DNA of 64,000 bases from Cryptomeria japonica (lineage: Eukaryota > Streptophyta > Pinopsida > Cupressales > Cupressaceae): assembly GCF_030272615.1 (NCBI RefSeq), contig NC_081415.1:267544425-267608424 (forward strand), read 5' to 3'. Made by a program: the position numbers and the translations under genes. The notes beneath the pieces were generated by a model, which saw only the letters and a program-made list of their open reading frames with translations, did no database searches and had not been told where the DNA came from. Within the stretch, counting starts at the first letter, position 1. Every line of letters starts with the position of its first letter. Positions 11,299 through 21,825 of the stretch are shown here, one piece after another.

Positions 11299-12487
11299 TG
11301 TTACTACTTATCAAATTGCCATTAGATTCATATCCAAAGTCATACTATATTCTAGTCGGTTATTATTATCGAATCATGCAGTCGGTACACACAGAGAAGT
11401 CGGTATGAACAATCTAGTTGGTTATTGAAGAAAGCAGTCACAAAACACAGTATTCACCAAGCTGTTTATCAAGTAAAGGTTCATGGCTACCAAGTGGTAA
11501 AGTTAACTCACCGAGTTGATATTCACCGAGTGAAACATCTTACTAGATACATTGAACCTGGACATGCACATGAAAACGTGTTACAAGATCGAGGCACATC
11601 TAACTATTTTTTGCATTGGAAATTGCACTAGGAGATTGTGCATGATTACAAGATCAATCTAACCTATGAGATATTTTGTTTAATCGAAGAATCTTTTTGT
11701 AAGATTGAAGCAATGAATCAGATCACCGCTATAAGAGATCTATATATACAACATGATTCTAGGGTTAGACATAAGACATGATATGATGTGATAAGATATG
11801 CAATGAGATAGCAGTGTGTATACATGAAGGAAGACTGTTACAGAGACATAGAGAGGTCACCGAGAAGGTTATCAGTGAACAATCAAAGAACAGAGTAAAT
11901 AGAAGGGTTTATTGAGTTTCATTATGGGTTACCAAGGTATGCTACAAGCTAGGTAATCTTATTCAAAGCACATAGAATCTACTTTAACATTTCAGATGTA
12001 AAGTTGCAGATATTTGTAATGATTATATTGTAATATTTTGAAGTTGTAAGAGAAACCTTTAATAGGGTAAAAGACTCTAACCAAGTCTATAAATTGTAAA
12101 TCCTTTAACCAGGTGCTACACTTATATAGTGTTGTACAAATCCTTTAGTAAGGTAGATCTAACTGATCTTAATACTCCTAACAGGGTAAGCTAACAGAAA
12201 TAGCTAAATGTAGCTCTAATCGAACATTCTTTATTATTGCAGTAGTGAAGTTGTGGGTGCCATCCCCACCGCAGTTTTTCTCTCTAACCAAGAGTTTCTG
12301 CATGACCAAAATATATGTGTTATGGAGTGAATCATGTATGACTGTTATCTGTTGATTATAGTTTTATTTTATGTTACTGCACTATTCTGTTTATGCATAA
12401 TGGTAAGGTTATTACAAAGGAAAATTTTTGGAGTACTAATTCACCTCTCCCCTTTCAGTACATTAGCTTTCTATATTGGGCCTAACA
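11299..12487 (+). repeat. 5' LTR of element B
   Basis: Starts TGTTACTACTTATC and ends CCTAACA, giving a 5-bp inverted terminus TGTTA/TAACA. The 3' copy at 18,148 matches almost base for base over about 1,150 bp. Differences are mostly C/T and G/A, many at ACCGAG words, plus a 15-bp extra 'ttgatattcaccgag' in this copy near 11,517-11,531. Near the end it has the pyrimidine run CACCTCTCCCCTTTCAGT that copia-type LTRs in this window share. Confidence 0.85.
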
Positions 12488-12489
12488 AT

Positions 12490-12501
12490 TGGTATCGGAG
12501 C
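12490..12501 (+). other. Primer-binding site of element B
   Basis: TGGTATCGGAGC lies two bases after the LTR end. It differs by one base from TGGTATCAGAGC, the initiator-Met tRNA complement used by most plant copia elements. This sets the right boundary of the 5' LTR at 12,487. Confidence 0.8.
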
Positions 12502-12549
12502 TTGAATCTTGGAAAAGGGTTTAACCACCTGAAGAGAAAGATATTAGCA

Positions 12550-13881
12550 ATGGAAGGCTACAAACAATCTCGGAGGATTGTGCATCTTCAAGAAGAGATG
12601 GATAATGCAAATCAAGTGATTGCAGACATGCAGAGGCAAATGCAAAAATCTCTGAAAGTAAGGAGAAGATTATCTGATGACTTGCAGGATTCTCAAGAGC
12701 TAGTGGAACAAATCGAGACATCATCTGAGAACAGTATATCTGAAGAAACTGAAGAAATGATTGCAATGTTGAAAGAAAAGAACAAAGCATTGGTTGATCA
12801 ACTAAAAGCAATGAAAAGAGAACATGAACATTTCAGTACACAAATGACTGAAAATCTAGATGCATTAAGGAGAGCTGAGGATAAAGCAAGAGATCTACAA
12901 AGAGATAAACAACAACTTGAAGCTCTAGTATCTGATAAGGATGATGAAATCATGAGGTTAACCGGTATTCAACAAAATATGACAGATCAACTAGGTTATG
13001 CTCATCATGAAGCAATTCTGAAGAATGATGAAAATCAATCATTGAAACTTGAAGTATCAAGGTTGACTAGTGAACTTGAAATAGAAAAGAAATCCAAAGA
13101 ATCATTGGAGAAAAGTTATGAAGCATCAAAGATGCTGGATGAGCAACTGAATACAAGAAGACTCTACAAAGATGGAGGACTTGACTACAAAGGAATTAAT
13201 ACTACCGAGCAAGGAGAATCATCAAAACAAGCTGAAAAAAGAAATAACATCAAAAGGAAGAAGCCTATTTGCTACTACTGTGGAAATCAAGGTCATACTG
13301 CCAACATATGCCAGATCAGAAAAGGTAAGCAACCGAATGTCTCTAAGTCCAATGGATATTGTTATAATTGCAATAAATATGGTCACATACCTAATCAATG
13401 TAGAACAAAGTCTATTAACAACCATCAGAAGACAAAATTCAAAGGGTTTTGTAAAAACTGCAATAGATATGGACATAGTACCAAGAGATGATGGTTTAAG
13501 CGAAAGAACTACATGAAGTATCCACATCGAGCAAACATTGGAGGTTACCGAACTCACATAGATTCTTACCAACAATATGCAACAGTACCATGGGATTACA
13601 ATACGAGGATATGGTGTGAATGTTGTGGAAGATATGGACATATAAGTGCCAACTGTTTTATAAGGTTTGGAATGAACAACCGAAGATCATGGAGAAATCC
13701 CAGTATGGCATGTTTTCATTGTCACAAAGCTGGACATTTAGTTGGAGATTGTAGAGATCAACCAAGAAGAGACACTGAGGAGATAAAAAAAAAATTCAAG
13801 ATGATTTGGAAAAAGAAAGAAATTATGTCTGATGAAGAAAGCACCTTACCTACCGAGTTAGGTGCACCTATTTCAAATTAG
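12550..13881 (+). CDS. Gag-like ORF1 of element B: coiled coil plus five zinc knuckles
   Basis: Likely a nucleocapsid-type RNA-packaging protein of 443 residues, starting at the ATG 60 bp after the primer site. Residues 1-215 are a long Glu/Lys/Gln coiled coil. A basic segment follows, then Cys-X2-Cys-X4-His-X4-Cys knuckles at about 241-254 (CYYCGNQGHTANIC), 271-284, 301-314, 356-369 and 388-401 (CFHCHKAGHLVGDC). One in-frame TGA (13,489-13,491, codon 314) falls exactly on the fourth zinc ligand of knuckle 3. There are no frameshifts. Copia Gag usually has one knuckle and a UBN2-type domain, neither of which fits here. A start upstream inside the LTR (12,334) is open but not needed. Confidence 0.75.
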
Positions 13882-14381
13882 TCAAGAAAAGGTATGAAGG
13901 GACTGCATTCTTTAAAAGTTAAATCATAACCGTTCCTATTTTATTATGAACAAAATTCAAAATCTGCATAGTTAAGATGCAATTAGTTAGTTTACATACT
14001 ATACAGGAAACCTGTCAAGTCGGTTAACAAAGCAAAGTTGAATACTCGGTGAAAATAGAAAATGAAGTAAATCGGTAAAAGGTGAACCGAGTGCATTTAA
14101 TACCATGACCCAACTTGCACGGAGCCTGATAAGGTATTTTTGAGTACTTAAAAGTGTTTTCGCAGTCATTTTCATTCACCCAAGTTTTCAAGAAGTAGAG
14201 CAGAGCGAATCAAAGTGACCAAATTTCAGTCAGAGCGAATTTTCAAGGTATTTACATCAATCTATTCACACTGTTTATCTAGTTTCTGATCTAGTCAAAT
14301 TGCTAGTATCTATCGAGTGTAAAGAGTAAGCTACTTGTAAACCCTAAGGATAACCTGTCGAATTTTTAGTCAAGATCTACC
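13882..14381 (+). promoter_or_regulatory. Leader between ORF1 and ORF2 of element B
   Basis: A 500-bp gap without coding signal. It looks like a 5' untranslated region: AT-rich, with a TATA-like CTTAAAAG (about 14,146), a direct repeat of 'cagagcgaat' (14,201 and 14,231) each beside 'ttttcaag', and pyrimidine-rich DNA before the ATG of ORF2. ACTCGGT/ACCGAG words occur at 14,046 and 14,089. ORF2 may therefore be expressed from its own transcript (inference). Confidence 0.3.
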
Positions 14382-17300
14382 ATGGTGCCCAAGATCCAAG
14401 ACCCTATATTTGTCTAAAATGTGGAGAAGCCATCTCTGAAGTATTCCCTAACTCCTAAAGTCCCCTCAGAATTGGATGATAAAACTACATTTTCACTCAT
14501 CCCAGATCGAGTCTTATTGGTAGAAGATGTTAGATTCTTTACCAAGTGCCGTGTTGAGGAACTCGGTCATGTAGAGATTAGTGACACATATGATGAACTG
14601 TGCACTGACGACAAACTGGATAGTAAATTTGAACATATCAGAATCAAGGGATTAACTGAAGCCCTAGTCTATCCTCGTGTGTTCAAACCCCAATGGGTTA
14701 AGTTTGTATTGAGCAGAGTACATGATGATTTCATGTGGCTACAAGAGCAACCGTTCAAGATCACGAAGGAAGTCATTCACCTAATCACCGGATATCCCAT
14801 CTATGATCATGCTCGTGCACAAAAAATGATATCACAAAAGGAGCTAATCAGTCTAACCAGAGTAGAATCTAATTACCGAGGACTAAAATTGAATAATGTC
14901 ACTGATGCTGAACTGAAATTTGCAATCAGAGTCATTGTTTACTATTTCTTCCAATCTGCAAGGGAAAACAATGTACCATGTGCTGCAGTGGACCTGGCCT
15001 ACAAAATAGTAAAGAAGGGAATGAAAGTAGACTTGTGTGAAGTACTACTAAAGAACTTATTTGAGAACCTGAACACAATAAGGAAGCCAAAGAAGAACAA
15101 CTCGGCAAACACACTCAAGTTTGGTTCACTACTTGTCTGTATGTTTTTCTATTTTGAAAAGTTCTTTCCCTTAGTCAGTAAAGTAGTATGGGAGCTACAC
15201 CGACCTATCACCCATCAGATCAATGATTACATCAAGAAGTTAGGAGATAACTTTAATGATGTCATGGATGATTACTTTAGCAAATTCCAAGAGAAAATGC
15301 ACAATAGGTATAGGATCCCACCACAGCTGGTTGAAAAATACAAGGACAATATTTGTTTTGAAGTCTACACTGATTACTGCTATGTAAATACTGTTGAACT
15401 GAGGATTCAGTCATTGCAACTAATGGGTTATGAAATTGATCATGACATCACACAACAACAAATTGATGCCTACCTATCATTGCCAAGGCATGCAACTGAA
15501 CTAAGGTATGGAACCTATGAAGAGGTAAAGGAGAAAGTAAAAAAAAGCATTGTAGTTCCTAAGGATACAAGGAAAGCAACAAAGATGATAAAAGCTTAAT
15601 CTGAGAAATTTGGAGAAGAATCCTCATCTACACCTGTCAAAGGCAATCTTGCCATTACCGAGGAAGAATCAAAAGCACAGGAGGCTACAATAACATTGAG
15701 CACAGAGTTGCCAAAGGGAAAAGTTCTATAAAGAAAGAAACAACACATTTCAAAGGCCCTACTGACTCCACCAACAAAGAGACCCAACACCAGAGCATCA
15801 GCTGCATCACTGAGCAAGAAACAAAAGACTGTTGCCACTCCTAAGGTAACAAAGACTTACAAGAAATCTACTCGAAGACTCATTTTGGCAAAAGAGTCGA
15901 GTGATACAGAGTCTGATGATGCTAACAAATTCCAGATTGTGAAGAGCAAAAAGGCAAACATTCACAGTGTTGAAAACTTTTGTGCCAATCTTAAGGAATA
16001 TGGTGGGTTTGCAAGATTCAAATATGTTAAGTATGAGTCTAGGAACAATGATGAGAAATGACAGATTGAAGAAGTTGTCATATGTACACTTCTGAAGTTT
16101 CAGTTAGCACCATTGGAACTAGCAAAGTCACTTCCAAGTGAACTCTACTCACATATTGATAATAGATGGAAATATGCAATGGATTCAGAGAGACAAATAA
16201 GAGAAAGAAGTCTTGTCCACTTATTTCCTAACATGTCCGTAGCTGAAATCAAGGAGCATTTGTCCACATACAATTCAAAATTTCTTATGAAACAAAGAGC
16301 CTTAAAATTGATGAATGGGCTATATATTGACGTGGAGAATGAGACTAAGGCCAAGTGGCAGGAGATCTTCAAACAAAAGGATGTCAGTGAACAATCTCAA
16401 ATTGAAATTGTTGATGTCACCGAGCAAGATCCAGATGTCATCGAGCAAGGTCTAGACCCCGTTGACACAATACAAATTGATGAAGATGTAATGGATGAAG
16501 CCGCACCGGAGCAAGAAATGATTGAAGGCACCACTTATGCAAAACTTGTGTCTAGTGAATCGGTCTTAGAACAAGTTCAGCCTTATCCGCCGGTGAAGCC
16601 AATAGTACCAACCAAAGCCCCCAAGGACACCGAACAAGTTACCGAAGGTAACAAATTTGAAGCTGCAGGTAACAAATCTGAAGCTGCAACATACACAACA
16701 AAAGATCAATCATCTCAGGGACAGTCAAGCACAACAAATATTACAGCAGAGACGCCTAGCACCGAGCCATCCAAAGACACTGCAACTGCTATAGGAATAG
16801 TGCAAAGTGTTGCATCTACTGAGCAACCTACCAAGGGACAACACGCCTCACAAGCACTTGTCTTAGTGCCCCAGACAAAAGGAAAAGAGAAAAAGGTGAG
16901 AAAGCATGGTTTTAAATTTGACTTATCTAAACCGATCGTGTTGCCCAATGTCGACATCTCCAAATTAAAAGGGCAAGCACTCACTGAATTTGGTGAACTA
17001 TGCAAAACAAAGGCCGAACAGGAGAAACAACTGGCAATATAGAAAAAGAACAAGGAACTTCAAAAGGTTAGGACACTGCTCACAGAAATGCTACCATCAA
17101 CAATAGTGTCAATCGATGCAGCCATCCATATTCAGTTGGATGAACTCCTTAATCAGATTGAAACATCTAGAATTGATGCATCCGAATACCTAAGCAAGCT
17201 CAAGGATAAAGAGCTCACAACAAAAATGATAGAGGAAGTCCAAAAATCAATTGCTGTTGGCAAGGTAAAACTTGTCAAATTCATTGTTGAGTTGACCCCT

Positions 17301-17771
17301 CAACTCAAGCACATTCTTTATTTATTCCAGAAATTGTGTACATTTTCTTTATTTATTAAAGACATCAAAAATAAAACTGATGCAATTGAGAAAGAGATCA
17401 CCAATCTCTCCTCCAAGTTGACCATTGAGCCTAATTTAGTTCAAAATTTTTACAAAAAGCTACAACAGCTCATGGCTCAACAGTTAGAACAGAGGAATGA
17501 AGAGCATAAAATTAGGATGGATATAATGATCCTTCAAACATTATTCCTTCCTCATCTCTCATCAGTCCAAGAGCAGCTTAACCGAGCTATAAGCTTATCA
17601 ACTACCCAAGAGGGAAGCACTCTTGATGGTTTGATATCACTCTTATCTGATATTCAAGCACATAACTCATTAATGGAAAGTCTCAAGGACTCACTCTCAG
17701 TCGCTCTCACTGACGCCCGAACCAAGTATAAGACTATTTTTGATCAGTTACCGCCTCCAGATGCAAATTAA
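14382..17771 (+). CDS. ORF2 of element B: 1,129-codon protein of unknown function
   Basis: I do not recognise this protein. One frame runs 3.4 kb with no frameshift and five stops (codons 12, 406, 450, 560, 887: TAA, TAA, TAA, TGA, TAG), each one C-to-T change from CAA, CGA or CAG. Residues about 50-390 look globular (FKPQWVKFVLSRVHDDFMWL, LITGYPIYDH, NNVPCAAVDLAYKIVKKG, FGSLLVCMFFYFEKFFP). Residues 405-540 are basic and Ser/Thr-rich. A second compact block lies at about 575-665 (LPSELYSHIDNRWKYAM, EIKEHLSTYNSKFLMKQ). An acidic Thr/Glu/Gln tract spans about 670-850, a basic patch KGKEKKVRKHGFKFDLSKP follows, and the last 230 residues are coiled coil. The start is the ATG at 14,382 in context 'taccatgg'; reading from 14,421 would avoid the first stop. 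No DDE, YXDD or protease motif is present. Confidence 0.7.
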
Positions 17772-18147
17772 GTTTTTAATGTTTGTCAAAAAGGGGGATA
17801 ATATTATGTTACTACACAGGGGAGGAAAGCCCAGCAAAGGGGGAGTAATTCTACACTTAGAGAATAGTATAGTTTTGATAACACAATTTTGAGTATTGTA
17901 TACAAGGGAAGTCTACCGAGCAGAATATGCAGAATATACAGAGCACACAAGTACAGTACAGAACTGAACTGAACGTGCAAAATTCAGAGTTATGTACAGG
18001 ATAATGATAAGGGGAGTATATCTACATATACTATTGACTATTGTACATATTGTTAAGTATAGTCATTTGGTCAAGTATTTTTTATTTGAGTTATGACTTT
18101 GTAAGTAGTTTTTGTCAAACATCTCAACTAATGTCAAAAGAGGAGAT
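17772..18147 (+). other. 3' untranslated region and polypurine tract of element B
   Basis: Contains three purine runs typical of copia 3' ends: CAAAAAGGGGGATAAT (about 17,788), CAAAGGGGGAGTAA (about 17,835) and the true tract CAAAAGAGGAGAT at 18,135-18,147, which abuts the LTR. An ACCGAG word lies near 17,916. No gene. Confidence 0.7.
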
Positions 18148-19295
18148 TGTTACTACTTATCAAATTGCCATTAGTTTCATATCCAAAGTCATACTATATT
18201 CTAGTCAGTTAGTATTATCGAATCATGCAGTCGGTACACACAGAGAAGTCGGTATGAATAGTCTAGTCGGTTACTGAAGAAAGTAGTCATAGAACATAGT
18301 ATTCACTGAGCTATTTACCGAGTAAAGGTTCATGGCTATCGAGTGGTAAAGTTCACTCACCGAGTGAAACGCCTTACTAGATACATTGAACCTGGACATG
18401 CACATGAAAACGTGTTACAAGATCGAGGCACATCTAACCATTTTTTACATTGGAAATTGCATTAGGAGATTATGCATGATTACAAGATCAATCTAACCTA
18501 TGAAATATTTTGTTTAATCGAAGAATCTTTTTGTAAGATCGAAGCAATGAATTAGATCACCGCTATAAGAGATCTATATATACAACATGATTCTAGGGTT
18601 AGACATAAGACATGATATGATGTGATAAGAGATGCAATGAGATAGCAGTGTGTATACATGAAGGAAGACTGTTACAGAGACACAGAGAGGTCACTGAGAA
18701 GGTTATCGATGAATAGTCAAAGGACAGAGTAAACAGAAGGGTTTACCGAGTTTCATTATGGGTTATCAAGGTATGCTACAAGCTAGGTAATCTTATTTAG
18801 AGCACATAGAATCTACTTTAACATTTCAGATGTAAAGTTGTAGATATTTGTAATGATTATATTGTAATATTTTGAAGTTGTAAGAGAAACCTTTAACAGG
18901 GTAAAAGACTCTAACCAAGTCTATAAATTGTAAATCATTTAACCAAGTGCTACACTTATATAGTGTTGTACAAATCCTTTAGTAAGGTAGATCTAACTGA
19001 TCTTAATACTCCTAACAGGGTAAGCTATCAGAAATAGCTAAATGTAGCTCTAACTGAGCATTCTTTATTATTGCAGTAGTGAAGTTGTGGGTGCCATCCC
19101 CACCGCAGTTTTTCTCTCTAACCAAGAGTTTCTGCGTGACCAAAATATATGTGTTATGGAGTGAATCATGTATGACTGTTATCTGTTGATTATAGTTTAT
19201 TTTATGTTACTGCACTATTCTGTTTATGCATAACAGTAAGGTTATTACAAAGGAAAAGTTTTGGAGTACTGATTCACCCCTCCCCTCTCAGTACA
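18148..19295 (+). repeat. 3' LTR of element B, right end missing
   Basis: Matches the 5' LTR from TGTTACTACTT to CTCTCAGTACA, where similarity stops. The last 25 bp seen in the 5' copy, ending CCTAACA, are absent and the PMD gene resumes at once. An alternative reading is that the LTR really ends at TACA. The primer-site spacing and the TGTTA/TAACA termini favour a terminal deletion. Confidence 0.8.
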
Positions 19296-20800
19296 TGCTA
19301 ATCTTGCTCTCATCGATCATGCTGCATCAGCTGCCCCCTGCTCCCTCACAGGCTCTCCGCCTCCATCTCTGCCTCCAGCTCCACCCTGCTCATCCCTCCT
19401 CTGTCGTACCTATCTAGGAGTTGCTTTCTCCTCCTCTCCTACAACCTCTGTTGTCCTAACACTAGTCCTCCTCACACCAATAGCTCCTAGAGATCCGCCC
19501 TCTCCTCTATGCTATTGTCTCTCCCTAGTTGGTACCCTGCTGCTGCTCACACTAAGATCACCACCTGCCCGCCTAGGAGCCTTTTCTCTGTGTCCTTGTC
19601 CCTGTCTCTCTCCCTGTGCCTGTGCAGAGGCATCATCCTCAATCTCCTCTATGAGAGGTTCTTGCTCCGCTAGATCTATAAATCTAGGGAATGGATGGTG
19701 TTGGAACCAATCCCTGTACTAGGGCAATACCCCCGCATCTGTGATGTCATCCAAGTAATCCCACTTGAGTCGTTGTAACCTTGTCATCTCTTGCATGCTC
19801 AATGCATATGATACCTAGGGGCCCATCCTCATCTCTCCTCATCTACATAACGAGCGTACATAGTAAACTCTTGTGAAATCCCCTAAGGCCTACCATACTG
19901 CCTCATAACCCGAGATACAAAAAATCGCTCAATGACTGTCACGGATCTGCCCATAAGAGGACGGGTCATGAACATATCTCTCCGCACAACTCTTCAGTCG
20001 TCCCAAAGCTCTAGACCCCTATACGGTCTCCATACAACAACTATCAGGTCATCCAACTGCTTTCTCCAGTACTCTATCTTGCTTAGATGGGGCTGAGTAA
20101 TGTATCCACAATATCTATAAACAATCAGCTGTTATGGATCTCTGACATCATCCACTATAGGTCTGCAAATTGTGATATGCTCCCAGGCCCATATCTGTAA
20201 AATCAATACGCCTATAGCCATGCTCTTCCCCTCTCTATATACAATCTCATGCATCTCACAATACATGTGGGCTAAAATACACGAATCCCATCCTAATCAC
20301 TCAGGGTGATCCACAAGCCTTTGCAACATCCTAGCCCAGCTGCATAAGAAACCTTGTTGTCCCCTGTCTGGCATAACGAAGCAACCAATAAATCCTACCA
20401 AGGCACAAGCCAGTGGAAACTGCTCATTGTACCTGGTCATCATATCATCCCAGTTGATAGCCCGTGTAAGGATGTCCTCATCGTGAAATACCCGTCTCAA
20501 AGCTAGTAAGCCAAGATGTTGTGCATAATCGTAATCAACCTTATCCCCAGCGAATGGAATCCTAAGAATCCTATAAACATCCTTGGGAGTGATGGTCATC
20601 AACCCAACTGGTAAATGGAACGTGTTATGCTTAGAATGAAATCTCTCCACAAGTGTTGTGAGCATCCTGTGATTCACACGGATGTCAGGCATGTCTAAAA
20701 GGTGAGTAAATCTGCACAAATCAATATGTGCCTTATCCACATCAAATAACTCACGCACTATCCTCATAGTAGGAGGATAGACGCATCAGAATAGAACATG
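19296..20800 (-). pseudogene. Plant mobile domain (PMD/MAIN-like) gene, 5' part
   Basis: Minus-strand gene with the PMD fold. The open part (20,767-20,297) has RVNHRMLTTLVERFHSKHNT, FHLPVGLMTITPKDVYRILR and PFAGDKVDYDYAQHL. Beyond the stop near 20,297 the same frame continues with LAHMYCEMHEIVYREGKSMA, the hallmark LQIWAWEHITICRP, YWRKQLDDLIVVVWRPYRG, then VMRQYGRP and GISQEFTMYARYVDEER down to about 19,800, followed by an Arg/Glu-rich tail. PMD proteins occur in plant transposons and as MAIN/MAIL1, which act in gene and transposon silencing. An antisense PMD-type ORF behind pol is, to my knowledge, a feature of some Tat-lineage elements. Stops are mostly TAG, TAA and TGA in places expecting Gln or Arg/Trp. 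Element B cuts the tail off at 19,296. Confidence 0.8.
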
Positions 20801-21825
20801 TGGTAGTCACACCTGCAAGAAGCAAACAACAAAGCATCGGAGAATCATCCAAATTATGCTATAAGACAACTTGAACATCATGCAAATCCAAATACATTAA
20901 TTGCCAAAATAAAACTTTCATGTTTGCACCCTTAAAAATGCTCACTGTTTTTCATATGACATTTCACAGTGTAGGTAGAAACTCGTATGAGTTAGGAATA
21001 GCTATAGGACGACAAAAGACTAATACGACACAAAACATGCATTCGCACGACAAAATGGTCTATCAAGCAAACTTTCGTACGACACAGAAGCACAATTTGT
21101 TGTACGAGACATAATGTCGTTTCGCACAACAAATCAAAAATGACCAACTTTTAAATGCCATAAAAAGCAAAAATTCAACAAAGAAATTCAAAATTGATGA
21201 AATGAAGGCTAAAAATTAGACTCTTACCACTGGCTCATAGTTTTGAGGTTAGTTGTGACATCTTTGGCGCTCAAATCAGTGCTCCTGGATCGGAATGACC
21301 ATCTTTCTTCATAGAAGGCTTTTTGAATTTTCAAACTTGGGAGCTTAAAATTAATTGAAAATGACACTTGGACCCCTTATATAGCCCAAAACTTAATTTT
21401 TCAACTTGCTCTGATGGACATGAAAATTGCACCCTTAGCTAATTTGCCCATCCTGATTCTATTTTCGGGATCAAAATCAAAATCCGAGATCATTCTTTTA
21501 GTCTATTTCGCACAACCTATATCACTTAGCACTTTCCTCACATTTTCATTCTTTTCTTCAATTTGTGCTCAATTTCACATCAATCATTGCTAAATCTTCA
21601 AATGATCCTCTGAATCACTTTTCGCGCTCCAATCATTATCATCGCCAACAATTGCCTATAATCATCATGTACCCTCGCTATCTTTCGATTTCTCTCTTGA
21701 GGGGGCATACTCATGACCTCATGACCTCACATCTTCAATGTCGAGAAATTTTTTCAAATCTTCATCAAAAGTCGAGCAAAAATCTTTTCAACTAAAGAAA
21801 ATCAAACAAATTCTTATTGCTAAGG
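20801..21825 (+). other. Untranslated DNA upstream of the PMD gene
   Basis: No gene. Between 20,950 and 21,130 are repeated words such as TTCGTACGAC, TCGCACGAC, TTGTACGAGAC and GTCGTTTCGCACAAC, the reverse-complement style of those in the leader at 945-1,210. This may be promoter DNA for the antisense gene, since TATA-like 'tatatag' lies near 21,381 (inference). The rest is AT-rich without signal. Confidence 0.35.

Larger units (their letters stand above)
11299..19295 (+). mobile_element. Element B: non-autonomous LTR element with unknown ORFs
   Basis: Complete element defined by two direct repeats (11,299-12,487 and 18,148-19,295), a primer-binding site directly after the first, and a polypurine tract directly before the second. 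It is inserted into the antisense PMD gene of element A. Inside are a Gag-like ORF with zinc knuckles and a 1,129-codon ORF with no protease, integrase, RT or RNase H. LTR termini and primer site are copia-like, so a copia element elsewhere presumably supplied the enzymes (inference). It resembles gag-only or large-derivative non-autonomous elements, with an extra unknown ORF. Confidence 0.85.

Noticed and set aside
13489-13491. In-frame TGA at a Cys site as possible selenocysteine
   Set aside because: Land plants are not known to have the selenocysteine system and no insertion element is visible; mutation is simpler.
15596-17053. Minus-strand ORFs at 15,596-15,838, 16,145-16,372 and 16,715-17,053
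   Set aside because: Antisense shadows of ORF2 of element B.
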